Shown here: positions 34,427 to 42,856 of the stretch, one piece after another
Numbering within the stretch: the first letter of the stretch is position 1
How the letters are laid out: every line of letters starts with the position of its first letter
Source: Mycobacterium sp.
GTDB taxonomy: Bacteria > Actinomycetota > Actinomycetes > Mycobacteriales > Mycobacteriaceae
Length of the DNA: 64,000 nucleotides
Assembly (NCBI RefSeq): GCF_029961025.1
Contig: NZ_JASBVP010000002.1
Location: 496,001-560,000 of the forward strand
Reading direction: 5' to 3'
Position numbers and translations under genes: made by a program
Notes under the pieces: generated by a model
The model's database searches: none
Seen by the model: only the letters and a program-made list of their open reading frames with translations
Told to the model about the DNA's origin: nothing

Positions 34427-36176
34427 ACCGGAGCCGGTCGCCGGTCGCGTCGCAGCGCTGAGTGTCCCTTCGACACCGCCATGCCGATAGCGCCACCCGT
34501 AAGCCACCCGTAAGCAATGCCAGCCAGGCCAGGTGTGCAATCAGCACGGCGACCCGCCGGCCGGACGGCACCGTCGCCTGACCGCCGATGTAATACAGCT
34601 CCAGATCGCCGTCCCGGTAGACGACCGGCAATTTGTCGAGCACCCTTTCCGCCAACCCTTTTTCGCCGACGCTGCCGGTTTCGACGACCAACCACGCGAC
34701 GCCGGCGCGGCTTAGGGTGTGCGGATCGGATCCTCTCAACAGCAATTCCTGCACCGCCCGGGCGCGGCTGTTCTCACCGGGCACGGTCCTGCCGGAGATT
34801 ATCAGGTCGCCGGTGATTAGCACGTCGGCGCGCACCCATCGGGGCAGCGGATCGAGCACCGGTGCCGGGCCGGACCAGGAAAAGCGGCGGATAGTCCCGG
34901 CGGGCAGCACCGCGACCGGGCCGGGGGACCTGTTGATTGTCGCCGCAACGGCGGTCCACCCGACCGGATAGCGCACCGGCGTAATCTTTCCCCACTCACC
35001 GCAGGCCAGGTCGGGCAGCGTGGCGATCAGCGCGATACAGCAGGCCCCGGCGGTCGCCGCGCACGGCAGCCAGCGGCGCGCCGTCAGCACCGTGCCCGCT
35101 GCGGCCAGCGTGTACCCGGGCATTGCGAGCGCCACCCACTTCTGGCCATCGCGCAACACCCCGAGGCCCGGGACGGCGGTCACCGCGGCGCGTAGCACGC
35201 CCAGGCCGGGGCCGGTGGCCAGCGCCGCGGGCACCAGCACCGCCGGCACCGCCAGCATCAGCAGCGGCATGGCCGCCGGGCGATGCAGCACCCCGGGCAG
35301 CCCAGCTGCCACCACACCCAGTAATGCGATGGCCGCAACGATGACGAAAAGCGTTGTTCGCGAACCGGGTACGGCCTCAGCATTCCAGATTCCGCCCAGA
35401 CTGGCGAGGCTGCCCAGTGTGCCCAGGCCGGGCTCGGCGCGGGCCGCAAACGCGGCAACACCCGATCCGGCAGCCCAGTTGTGAGCCGGGACCGACGGTC
35501 CCAGAGCCAATGCGGTCAGCCAGGGAAGTGCGGCCGCTGCCGCCGCGCCCAGCGCCACGGCAGCGCACCACCGGCGTGGTCGACCCGCACCCAGGGCCGC
35601 GGCGCAGACCAGTGCCACGGTTGCGGCGAGTATCAGCCCGGTCGCGGTGAGTCCGGCCACCGCGATCCAGAACGCCAGCCCCCAAAACCGCGGCCATCGG
35701 GCCGTCGTCGACCGCAGCGTCAGCATCGTCGTGGCCACCCAGGGCAAGCACCCGTAGCCGAGCAACAGGCTCCAATGCCCCTGCAGCAATCGTTCGGCGA
35801 CATACGGGTTCCAGATCGCGAGCGTGATCGCGACCAGTTGGCCTCCCCTTCCCGCGTCGGGCACGACCGTCGCGACCAGCCGGGCCGCGCCCCAGCCCGC
35901 CAGCCACAGCGCCAGCACCAGCAGGGCCTTTACCACGACACCGCCATCGAGGAGATGTGAGGCCAGGGCAACCGCGAAATCTTGGGGGGTTGCCCGCGGT
36001 GCCGACATCAACCCGAGTGCGTCGTCGGAGAGATATGAGCGCGGTGTGGACACCGCGTCACGCAGCAGCAGGTATCCGCGACCGAGCAGCGGACCCACCA
36101 CCAGCAGCGCCAGGGCCAGTGCGTACCCCGGCAGGGCCACCGCGTCGACGCGCCGGGCGCAATCCAGGTGGCGCAT
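34410..36176 (-). CDS. Polytopic membrane protein, Rv0226c-like
   Basis: A 588-residue integral membrane protein with about 12 hydrophobic segments, including GYALALALLVVGPLLGRGYL, VKALLVLALWLAGWGAARLV and a final helix near VAVLIAHLAWLALLTGGLRV. A soluble loop of ~150 residues with RFSWSGPAPVLDPLPRWV and SRAGVAWLVVETG precedes it. The layout (large loop, then many helices) recalls GT-C glycosyltransferases, but no acidic catalytic motif is certain. It starts nine bases after the Rv0227c-like stop, forming a two-gene operon. Homologue: Rv0226c. Confidence 0.88.
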   Translation of the reverse strand: MRHLDCARRVDAVALPGYALALALLVVGPLLGRGYLLLRDAVSTPRSYLSDDALGLMSAPRATPQDFAVALASHLLDGGVVVKALLVLALWLAGWGAARLVATVVPDAGRGGQLVAITLAIWNPYVAERLLQGHWSLLLGYGCLPWVATTMLTLRSTTARWPRFWGLAFWIAVAGLTATGLILAATVALVCAAALGAGRPRRWCAAVALGAAAAAALPWLTALALGPSVPAHNWAAGSGVAAFAARAEPGLGTLGSLASLGGIWNAEAVPGSRTTLFVIVAAIALLGVVAAGLPGVLHRPAAMPLLMLAVPAVLVPAALATGPGLGVLRAAVTAVPGLGVLRDGQKWVALAMPGYTLAAAGTVLTARRWLPCAATAGACCIALIATLPDLACGEWGKITPVRYPVGWTAVAATINRSPGPVAVLPAGTIRRFSWSGPAPVLDPLPRWVRADVLITGDLIISGRTVPGENSRARAVQELLLRGSDPHTLSRAGVAWLVVETGSVGEKGLAERVLDKLPVVYRDGDLELYYIGGQATVPSGRRVAVLIAHLAWLALLTGGLRVALSAWRCRRDTQRCDATGDRLRFKSRR

Positions 36177-36185
36177 GCGCGCGAG

Positions 36186-37412
36186 TTAGGTCCGCTCGGG
36201 TGGGGGCGAGGTGGGCGGGCCCGGCTCCGGGTGCAGGTTAGGGCGCAGTTCCGGCAGCTTCTCGGTCCGGGCCTCGGCGCCGGGCACCGGTTCGCCGGCG
36301 GGGCCGCCGAAATAGCCCCGATCGGTGGTATCCGGGCCGACTGTGAGCAGCGCCGCCTCGGCACGCAGGCTGAACGAGCCGAGCAGAACGCCGCCGATCA
36401 GCGCGATCAGACCGGTCGCGGTGAAGGTGATGGGCAGCACGCGAGACCACAGCGCCAACCGGTCACGCTCGTCGCGAGCGGCGTTGACCTGCGCCTCGAT
36501 CGTGTCCTCATCGGAGGTGACCTTGTAGTCGGCCACCGTCACCTCCGGCTTGAGCGGATCGCGGGCAAAGTAGTGATTGGCGTGGTCCTCTTCTTTGACG
36601 ATGGTCCCCGACACCGGATCCACCCAGAAGGTTCGCTGTGCGGCGTAGTAGCGAGTCATGGTGATGCTCTCGTCAGGGTTATCACCGGGTATGCCCCACA
36701 TCGCCGCCGACGCGGTGACCTTGCTGTCTTCGTCGTGGGCGTAGAGCGACGGGTATTTGACCGGTTCGACCAGCTTGCCGTCGGTGTCATAGCCGACGTT
36801 TTGGGTGAATCGGTAGGTCCTCAAGCCGTTGACGTCTTCCTCGCCGTCGTAGTTAACGTCGTAGGCCTTCTGCGCAATGGGGTCGAAATAGGGATAGGTC
36901 TTTTTTTCGGTGTGAAACGGGAACCGGTAATCCAGCCCCTCATGCGGCAGCGCGATGTTGGTGGGCGGGTTGTCGTCACCGATGCTGCGCGGCTTCTGAA
37001 CTGAGCCACCGGGATGGGTTTCGTCGGAGACGGCCATCGCGGTCTTGCGGTTGAGCGTGACGGTGTCGACTATCGCCAGCAGCAGCCCGGTGTCCTTTTG
37101 CATATCGGTACGCCGGACGGTGGTTCCGGCCTGCAGGGTCACAATGTCGGCGTTGGCCGGTAACTCGACGGTGATCTGCCGTTGGGAGACCAGCGGAACG
37201 TTCTTGTTGACGACGAGGTGCTCACCGGACAGTGACGCCGGATCGAGTGCGGTGCCGTTGCCGTCGCTGACCAACGTGGTGTCGATGTTGAGCGGAATCT
37301 TGGTGATCTTGCTGGTGGTGTACGTCCACAGCAGCAGCGCGGCAATCAACAGGGCGGCTCCGAATCCCATGATTCCGCATGCGGCGATCCGCAGCACGAC
37401 TGCCCGGTTCAC
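36186..37412 (-). CDS. DUF3068 envelope protein, Rv0227c-like
   Basis: A 408-residue protein of the DUF3068 (PorA-like) family. An N-terminal helix (AACGIMGFGAALLIAALLLW) anchors it, a ~320-residue extracytoplasmic beta-rich domain follows (IPLNIDTTLVSDGNGTALD, TYRFTQNV, DPVSGTIVKEEDH), then a second helix (VLPITFTATGLIALIGGVLL) and a proline-rich cytoplasmic tail. GTG at 37412 has GGAGG nine bases upstream. The M. tuberculosis homologue Rv0227c is reported essential or near-essential; its function is not known. It is the first gene of an operon with Rv0226c. The IS element lies ~220 bases upstream of its start. Confidence 0.9.
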   Translation of the reverse strand: MNRAVVLRIAACGIMGFGAALLIAALLLWTYTTSKITKIPLNIDTTLVSDGNGTALDPASLSGEHLVVNKNVPLVSQRQITVELPANADIVTLQAGTTVRRTDMQKDTGLLLAIVDTVTLNRKTAMAVSDETHPGGSVQKPRSIGDDNPPTNIALPHEGLDYRFPFHTEKKTYPYFDPIAQKAYDVNYDGEEDVNGLRTYRFTQNVGYDTDGKLVEPVKYPSLYAHDEDSKVTASAAMWGIPGDNPDESITMTRYYAAQRTFWVDPVSGTIVKEEDHANHYFARDPLKPEVTVADYKVTSDEDTIEAQVNAARDERDRLALWSRVLPITFTATGLIALIGGVLLGSFSLRAEAALLTVGPDTTDRGYFGGPAGEPVPGAEARTEKLPELRPNLHPEPGPPTSPPPERT

Positions 37413-37585
37413 GGTGCCGCGACCTCCTTCTGGTCCAAGACCGCCCAGTTCCTCCGTCGTGACCCACGAGGCGGCAGCGAGGCAAAACCCGTTTGACCCT
37501 AACAAGCAAATGTAAAGCCGTGGTCGGGCCTGGCCGGCGCCGCTCGGGGTGGTGGTCGGGGGATTCGCCGTCGACCGGGAAACGC

Positions 37586-37632
37586 CTCGGGGCAGACTAG
37601 GCTCGGGGCAGACTAGGCTCGGGGCAGACTAG
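37586..37632. repeat. 16-bp tandem repeat, left part of a split array
   Basis: The unit CTCGGGGCAGACTAGG is repeated from 37586 to 37601 and 37602 to 37617, and a third copy (37618-37632) is cut after CTAG by the IS element. A further copy lies on the other side of the IS at 39687-39702. Removal of the IS and one CTAG rebuilds four perfect tandem units. Each unit junction creates TAGGCT, a good mycobacterial -10 hexamer. Confidence 0.9.
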
Positions 37633-37660
37633 GAGGCCTCTGAACAAGGAAGCCTGGCGG

Positions 37661-37741
37661 GGCGGGAAGAACGCCGACAAGGCCGTTTCTTCGGCAGTAG
37701 GTCAGACCTGACTGGTCGACAACGTGGTCGTTCTTCCCGCC
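37661..37741 (-). repeat. Subterminal inverted repeat within the IS
   Basis: GGCGGGAAGAACG at 37661-37673 is the perfect reverse complement of CGTTCTTCCCGCC at 37729-37741, with a 55-base loop that holds a smaller palindrome (GTCAGACCTGAC). It lies downstream of the transposase and could act as a terminator or a transposase-recognition structure. Confidence 0.6.
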
Positions 37742-37794
37742 GATTCCAGTTTGGGTGAGGTCGTCGAGATGGGCAAGGGGGTGGGCCGTGGCCG

Positions 37795-39627
37795 TCAGGC
37801 CAGGGCCCAGGCCCCGTCTGTGCGGGTCAGGCCGCTATTGATGAGTGTGCGCAGATTGATTGCGGCGCAACGCAATCGCAGCCAGGCGTGGTTCTTCTCG
37901 ACGCCGTGGTAGCGCAGTTTGATCCGCCGTCCACGGTTGGTGGCGGTCCAGGCGACGATCCGCTCGACCGTCGAACGGGTGGGGTAGGCCTGCTTGAACT
38001 CCGGCGTGCGGGCTTGTGCTCGTGCGTCGCGCAGCAGCTGCTCGTGCGGGTGGATGCTCATCGCGCGACCGTCTTTGGCCGTGGTGCAGCGGGCTCGCAG
38101 CGGGCACTCGGCACAGACCGCGCCGAAGCTCACCGCGCGCTTGGCGGTCATGGTGCGGGTATGCCCGCCCGGGCAGGTGACGGTCCCGGCCCGCTCGTCG
38201 ATGGTGAAGTCATCGAGGGTGAACCCACCTGGCACCGCGGGGACCAGCGGCTTGGGCTTGATCACGGTGTGGTGCCCAGCGCGCTGGTAGGCGGCACGCG
38301 CGGCCCCGGTGCCATACGCCGAATCGCCATACACCTCAAGACCGCCACCCCGCGCGGTGTGGGGTTGGCCAGCATCGATAGCCCCGGCGGCGACCATCGA
38401 GGTGACCGCGTCGACCGCAGCGGCCACGCCGGCGGCCACCTGGTGGGATTCGCCCATTTCCGCTGGTACAGCGCTATCCGGTTGGGCCGAACCATGATCA
38501 GCGCCGAGCGCCCCCGCCTCGGGCTCGGCGACACCGGGTTGGCTGTCCACACGCGCGGCCCCGGCCCCGTCGTCGCTGTCGTTGCCGCTGGGTTGGTAGC
38601 GGTCGCGGGCGATCAACTTCTGGCCGACCACGGCGTCGCTGTGCTCTTCTCCGGCCGCCTTGGTCAACTCGGCGTCGGTGATCAAGGCGGTCTCGGGCTC
38701 GGCGACCAGGTGCCCACGGAACCCGTCTTTACGGTGGGACTTCGACTTACGGGTGTGGCGGGCCTCGGTGTCCACGGTGGAGATGACACGATCCGGCGCG
38801 ACCCGCCGCGCGATGCGCCACCGCCCGTCGGTGCCATCAGAGCCCTCGGCGGGCTCCACGTCTTGGCCGGCGACCAGCGCCAACAACCCCAACGCATCCG
38901 CGGCAGCGTCGGTACGCGCGGGCGCATCCGGCCCGGCCAGCTCGGCCAGCACCGCGGTCGCGTCGTTGACCAGATCCGACACCAACCCCTGCTTGGCCAC
39001 CGGGTCATCCCAATCGATGTCGGGCTTGCCCGCCTTGGAGTAGTCCAGCTTGGCGACCCGCTCGATCACCGATTGCGCGCCCGGTACCAGCCGGGCCACC
39101 TTGCGCATCGCCGCCACCAGTTGGGTCACCGTGTCCTGGGTGGCCACCGCGTCGTCGAACACCGTCGAATCCACGCACCGTTTACGCCGCCCCCGCAAAA
39201 GCCCGGTCTCGGCGATGACCCGCGCGACCGCATCGAACACCCGGTCAGGTTGATCAGAGGCAGCGATCCGCTTGCGCCAATACACCAGCGTCGACGGGTC
39301 GAACGAGGTCTGCGTTAACGAGCGCCCGCAGGCCACCTTCCAGCGGATGTCATACCGCAGCGCCTCCGCGGTCTGCGGATCCGACAGGTCATAGAGTTCC
39401 TTGAGCACCAGCACCGACCCGATCAGATCCGCCGGCAGCGAAGGCCGCCCGGTCGAAGAGGCGAACAAATCCGCGATGAACGAATCCGGGAACAACTCAT
39501 GACGATGCTCGGCCAAAAACGCGAAGATGCTGCCCGCCGGCACCAGCTCCCCGACCAGCGCCTGCGCGTCCAACAACTCCCGATCCGACCGCGTAACCCC
39601 TTGCACCACAACATCATCACAGACCAC
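37795..39627 (-). CDS. IS1182-family DDE transposase
   Basis: A 610-residue transposase that cuts and joins the IS ends. The N-terminal region (~20-130) holds the DUF772-type helix-rich domain with FAFLAEHRHELFPDSFIADL and LYDLSDPQTAEALRYDIRW. The catalytic acids are likely in RCVDSTVFDDAV (first Asp), EVYGDSAYGTG (second Asp) and RSTVERIVAW (Glu). A zinc-ribbon-like CAECPLRARC lies just before the last motif. A loop of ~80 residues rich in Gly, Asp and Ala (SGNDSDDGAGAARVDSQPG) separates the Asp motifs. The frame is intact. GTG is the start codon. Confidence 0.92.
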   Translation of the reverse strand: MVCDDVVVQGVTRSDRELLDAQALVGELVPAGSIFAFLAEHRHELFPDSFIADLFASSTGRPSLPADLIGSVLVLKELYDLSDPQTAEALRYDIRWKVACGRSLTQTSFDPSTLVYWRKRIAASDQPDRVFDAVARVIAETGLLRGRRKRCVDSTVFDDAVATQDTVTQLVAAMRKVARLVPGAQSVIERVAKLDYSKAGKPDIDWDDPVAKQGLVSDLVNDATAVLAELAGPDAPARTDAAADALGLLALVAGQDVEPAEGSDGTDGRWRIARRVAPDRVISTVDTEARHTRKSKSHRKDGFRGHLVAEPETALITDAELTKAAGEEHSDAVVGQKLIARDRYQPSGNDSDDGAGAARVDSQPGVAEPEAGALGADHGSAQPDSAVPAEMGESHQVAAGVAAAVDAVTSMVAAGAIDAGQPHTARGGGLEVYGDSAYGTGAARAAYQRAGHHTVIKPKPLVPAVPGGFTLDDFTIDERAGTVTCPGGHTRTMTAKRAVSFGAVCAECPLRARCTTAKDGRAMSIHPHEQLLRDARAQARTPEFKQAYPTRSTVERIVAWTATNRGRRIKLRYHGVEKNHAWLRLRCAAINLRTLINSGLTRTDGAWALA

Positions 39628-39681
39628 ATCGGGCTCAGTCGTCAGACACGCCCAGCGCTGGACGGGTTATTCAGCGCCGTC

Positions 39682-39702
39682 CTAGGCTCGGGGCAGACTA
39701 GG
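39682..39702. repeat. Right part of the split 16-bp array
   Basis: CTAG (target duplication) followed by G and one full copy of CTCGGGGCAGACTAGG at 39687-39702. It ends directly at the GTG start of the acyltransferase gene. TAGGCT at 39683-39688 and CAGACT at 39694-39699 are possible -10 elements. Confidence 0.85.
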
Positions 39703-39705
39703 GTG

Positions 39706-40881
39706 GTGACGGATGGCCACCAGGTCGGGGGAACTCGCAGCTTCCTGCCCGCAGTGGAAGGGATGCGTGGCTGCGCGGCCATCGGCGTGGTGATCACCCA
39801 TGTCGCGTTTCAGACCGGGTACTCCACCGGGATCCCGGGCCGGCTGTTCGGACGCTTCGATTTAGCGGTGGCGGTCTTTTTCGCCTTGTCAGGCTTCCTG
39901 CTGTGGCGCGGGCATGCCGCGGCCGACCGCCACCTGGGCCCCAGGCCGGTCACCGGCAGGTATCTACGCTCACGGGCGGTGCGCATCATGCCGGCCTACG
40001 TGGTGGCCGTCGTCGTGATCCTCAGCCTGCTGCCGGATGCCGATCACGCCAGCCCGACGGTGTGGCTGGCGAACCTGTCGCTCACCCAGATCTACGTGCC
40101 GCTCACACTGACCGCCGGCCTGACCCAGATGTGGAGCCTGTCCGTCGAGATCAGCTTCTACCTCGCGCTGCCCATGCTGGCGTTGCTGGCGCGCCGGATC
40201 CCGGTGCGGGCGCGGGTGCCGGCGATCGGCGGCCTGGCGGTGGCCAGCCTGGGCTGGGGCTGGATCCCGTTCGGCTCCACGCCCGGGGTCAACCCGCTGA
40301 CCTGGCCCCCGGCGTTTTTGTCCTGGTTCGCCGCGGGCATGCTGCTGGCGGAATGGGCCTACAGCCCCGTGGGGCTGCCGCACCGCCTGGCGCGGCGCCG
40401 CGTGCCGATGGCGATCGGCGCGGTGCTGGCCTACCTGGTGGCGGCTTCCCCGCTGGCCGGTCCCGCGGGGCTGGTTCCGAGCACCGCGGCCCAGTTCGCG
40501 CTGCGGACGACGATGGGCGCCGTGGTGGCGTTCACGCTGGTGGCGCCGGTGGTGCTGGACCACCCTGACACCCCGCACCGGTTGTTGGCCAGCGCCGGCA
40601 TGGTGACGCTGGGTCGCTGGTCCTACGGCGTGTTCATCTGGCACCTGGCAGCGCTGGCGATGGTGTTCCCGGTGATCGGACGGTTTGCGTTCAGTGGCGG
40701 GATGCCGGTTGTTTTGGTGTTGACGCTGATCTTCGCCATCGCGATCGCGGCGGTCAGCTACGCCCTTGTTGAGTCGCCATGCCGGGAAGCGTTACGCCGC
40801 TGGGAGTCTCGCAGGAGACAGCCGATACTCGCGTCGCACATGCGGGTCGGGCGGGCTGCGGCGGACGCGATCGTGCGCTAA
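39706..40881 (+). CDS. Membrane acyltransferase (acyltransferase-3)
   Basis: A 391-residue acyltransferase-3 (OafA/YrhL-like) protein with about ten membrane helices. FLPAVEGMRGCAAIGVVITHVAF holds the conserved arginine and the catalytic histidine, FFALSGFLLWRGHAA is the second family motif, and YLRSRAVRIMPAYVV the third. It should transfer acyl groups from the cytosol to an envelope glycan. GTG at 39703 or 39706 follows the last 16-bp repeat at once; CAGACT six bases before 39706 suggests a leaderless start. The IS insertion cut the repeat array ~20 bases upstream, so its promoter may be changed. Homologue: Rv0228. Confidence 0.9.
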   Translation: MTDGHQVGGTRSFLPAVEGMRGCAAIGVVITHVAFQTGYSTGIPGRLFGRFDLAVAVFFALSGFLLWRGHAAADRHLGPRPVTGRYLRSRAVRIMPAYVVAVVVILSLLPDADHASPTVWLANLSLTQIYVPLTLTAGLTQMWSLSVEISFYLALPMLALLARRIPVRARVPAIGGLAVASLGWGWIPFGSTPGVNPLTWPPAFLSWFAAGMLLAEWAYSPVGLPHRLARRRVPMAIGAVLAYLVAASPLAGPAGLVPSTAAQFALRTTMGAVVAFTLVAPVVLDHPDTPHRLLASAGMVTLGRWSYGVFIWHLAALAMVFPVIGRFAFSGGMPVVLVLTLIFAIAIAAVSYALVESPCREALRRWESRRRQPILASHMRVGRAAADAIVR

Positions 40882-40911
40882 CCCGGGTGGTGTTGAACAC
40901 GGCTGTCAGCG

Positions 40912-41886
40912 CTAACCGCCCCGGCGCTCGAAGATCCGCCGCGGGTTGTCGACGAGCATGGCGTGGATTTGCTCGTCGGTGACGCCACGCTCCTTGAGCG
41001 CGGGGATCACGTCGTTGGGGATGTGCAGGTAGTGCCAGTTAGGGGCGGCGAGCGGCAGCAGTTCCTCGGGCAGCGCGTCGAAGTAGCAGTTGGCGTCGTG
41101 GGAGAGCACCATTTTGTCGGCGTGGCCACGCTCGCACATCCGCGCCACCGTGTTCACCCGATCCTCGAACGGCAGGATCGCCTCGATGCCGAAGCGGTCC
41201 ATCCCGATGTAGGAACCGTTGGTGATGAGTTCTTCGAGGTAGCCGATGTCGGTGGTGTCCCCGCAGTGGCCGATGATCACCCGGGAGAGGTCGACGCCTT
41301 CCTCGGCGAAGATGCGTTGTTGTTCGAGTCCACGGCGGGTGGGCGCGTGGGTGTGCGTTGAGATCGGCACCCCGGTGCGGTTGTGTGCTTGGGCGACGGC
41401 ACGCAGCACCCGCTCGACACCGGGGGTGACGCCGGGTTCGTCGGTGGCGCACTTGAGGATCGCGGCTTTGATGCCGGTGTCCGCGATTCCCTGCTCGATA
41501 TCGCGGACGAACATGTCGGTCATGATCTCGGGTCCGTCCAGCTGGGTTCCCGGCCCGAGGTAGTGGAACCGAAACGGCACCTCGTTATAGGTGTAGATCC
41601 CTGCGGCGACAACAATGTTCAGCTCGGTGGCCGCCGCGATCCGGGCGATGCGCGGGATGTAGCGGCCCAGCCCGATCACGGTGAGGTCGACGATGGTGTC
41701 CACACCGCAGGCCTTGAGCTCGTTGAGGCGTTTAACGGCATCGGCCTCGCGTTTGGCCTCATCACCGAATTCTTCCGGATAGTTCTGCGCGATCTCGGTG
41801 GTCATGATGAACACGTGCTCGTGCATCAAGGTGACGCCGAGATCGGCGGTATCGATCGGTCCTCGTGCGGTGCTTACCTGTGACAC
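40912..41886 (-). CDS. php: Phosphotriesterase-like lactonase Php
   Basis: A 324-residue TIM-barrel metal hydrolase of the PLL group, with lactonase and weak phosphotriesterase activity in relatives. Metal ligands can be seen in LMHEHVF (two His), the carboxylated lysine in AAILKCATDE, THTHAPT, IGHCGDT and LSHDANC (Asp). GTG at 41886 begins SQVSTARGPIDTADLG; TAGCAT seven bases upstream points to a leaderless mRNA. Homologue: Rv0230c. The toxin gene Rv0229c on one side and fadE4 (Rv0231) on the other are both absent here. Confidence 0.94.
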   Translation of the reverse strand: MSQVSTARGPIDTADLGVTLMHEHVFIMTTEIAQNYPEEFGDEAKREADAVKRLNELKACGVDTIVDLTVIGLGRYIPRIARIAAATELNIVVAAGIYTYNEVPFRFHYLGPGTQLDGPEIMTDMFVRDIEQGIADTGIKAAILKCATDEPGVTPGVERVLRAVAQAHNRTGVPISTHTHAPTRRGLEQQRIFAEEGVDLSRVIIGHCGDTTDIGYLEELITNGSYIGMDRFGIEAILPFEDRVNTVARMCERGHADKMVLSHDANCYFDALPEELLPLAAPNWHYLHIPNDVIPALKERGVTDEQIHAMLVDNPRRIFERRGG

Positions 41887-41893
41887 GCAGCCG

Positions 41894-41899
41894 ATGCTA
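41894..41899 (-). promoter_or_regulatory. -10 element of php
   Basis: TAGCAT on the minus strand, seven bases (CGGCTGC) before GTG 41886. A TANNNT match placed for leaderless transcription. Confidence 0.55.
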
Positions 41900-42121
41900 A
41901 GGCCCGGGCGCGCCGTCATCGGTGGAATTGAGAAGCCGGCCAGACCGTGCGGGTCGCGTCCGGCAAGCCAATCGGCTTCAGAATCCCCGCCCGCCCCAAG
42001 AAGCCGGATGTGCCGTCGTGCCCCGCCTATGAGCGAGTTTTTTCGCTGTATTCGCTACGAGCCGAGCACAACGCTCGCCTCCCGGCGCGGTGGGCTACCG
42101 CAGAGCGGGCAGGCAGCGGCC

Positions 42122-42163
42122 TTGGGGAGTGAACTGGATCACACTAGTATGACCACTGGTCAT
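42122..42163 (+). promoter_or_regulatory. Promoter and operator of the TetR-r2lox operon
   Basis: TTGGGG (42122-42127), 17 bases, then TAGTAT (42145-42150) form a promoter. A perfect palindrome, ATGACCA-C-TGGTCAT, lies at 42149-42163 across the -10 and transcription start, 17 bases before the TetR gene. This is the expected place for an autorepression operator of that TetR protein. AGGAGG follows as ribosome site. Confidence 0.75.
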
Positions 42164-42180
42164 CGCACTAGGAGGACCAG

Positions 42181-42846
42181 ATGCCGACCGTGACCTGGGC
42201 GCGTGTCGATCCGGTTCGCCGCGCAGCCGTGGTGGAAGCCGCGGAGGCCGAGTTCGCAGCGCACGGGTTTTCCCGGGGCAGCTTGAACGTCATCGCCCGG
42301 CGCGCGGGGGTCGCCAAGGGAAGCTTGTTCCAGTACTTCGCGGACAAGCGTGACCTCTACGCGTTCGTCGCCGATGTCGCCAGCCAGCGCGTGCGGTTCT
42401 ACATGGAGGAGCGCATCCGGGAACTGGACCCGAGCAGGCCGTTTTTCGAATTCCTCACCGACCTGCTTGACACCTGGGTCGGCTATTTCGCCGACCATCC
42501 ACGGGAACGCTCGCTTCATGCCGCGGCCAGCCTGGAGATCGACACCGATGCCCGCATCGGTGTGCGGACCGTCATTCACCGCCACTACCTGGAAGTGCTC
42601 CGGCCACTCGTGCGCGACGCGCACACCCGCGGGGATCTACGGGCCGATTGCGACACCGACGCGTTGTTGTCGCTGTTGCTGCTGATCTTTCCGCATTTGG
42701 CGCTGGCGCCCTACGTGCGCGGTATCGATCCGATCCTCGGCCTCGACGAGCCCACACCGGAGCAGCCGGCGCTGGCCGTGCGCAGGCTGGTCGCCGTATT
42801 GGCCGCCGCCTTTGCCGCGCTGCCCAAGCCCACCGCAATGATCTGA
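42181..42846 (+). CDS. TetR family regulator, Rv0232-like
   Basis: A 221-residue TetR-type repressor. The N-terminal helix-turn-helix spans ~15-60: [20 protein letters not shown] and [20 protein letters not shown], with FxYFxxK-type signature. The C-terminal ligand domain is helical and unlike known subfamilies. It probably binds the palindrome at 42149-42163 and controls itself and r2lox, whose start is ten bases after its stop. The ligand could be a fatty acid or other product linked to R2lox, but that is inference. Homologue: Rv0232. In M. tuberculosis fadE4 precedes it in the operon; here it does not. Confidence 0.92.
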   Translation: MPTVTWARVDPVRRAAVVEAAEAEFAAHGFSRGSLNVIARRAGVAKGSLFQYFADKRDLYAFVADVASQRVRFYMEERIRELDPSRPFFEFLTDLLDTWVGYFADHPRERSLHAAASLEIDTDARIGVRTVIHRHYLEVLRPLVRDAHTRGDLRADCDTDALLSLLLLIFPHLALAPYVRGIDPILGLDEPTPEQPALAVRRLVAVLAAAFAALPKPTAMI

Positions 42847-42856
42847 AGGAGGTCAC

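Larger units (their letters stand above)
37633..39681 (-). mobile_element. IS1182-family insertion sequence
   Basis: A 2049-bp element. The left end reads GAGGCCTCTGAACAA and the right end, on the other strand, GACGGCGCTGAATAA, an imperfect terminal inverted repeat with 11 of 15 matches. Both ends touch CTAG (37629-37632 and 39682-39685), a 4-bp target duplication. The single transposase gene reads leftward. Behind the transposase, a 13-bp inverted repeat (37661-37673 with 37729-37741) can form a long hairpin. The intact transposase, clean ends and identical target copies suggest a recent insertion. Confidence 0.88.

Noticed and set aside
37586..37633. Short regularly repeated units as a CRISPR array
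   Set aside because: The 16-bp units are directly adjacent with no spacers and no cas genes are present; it is a tandem repeat.
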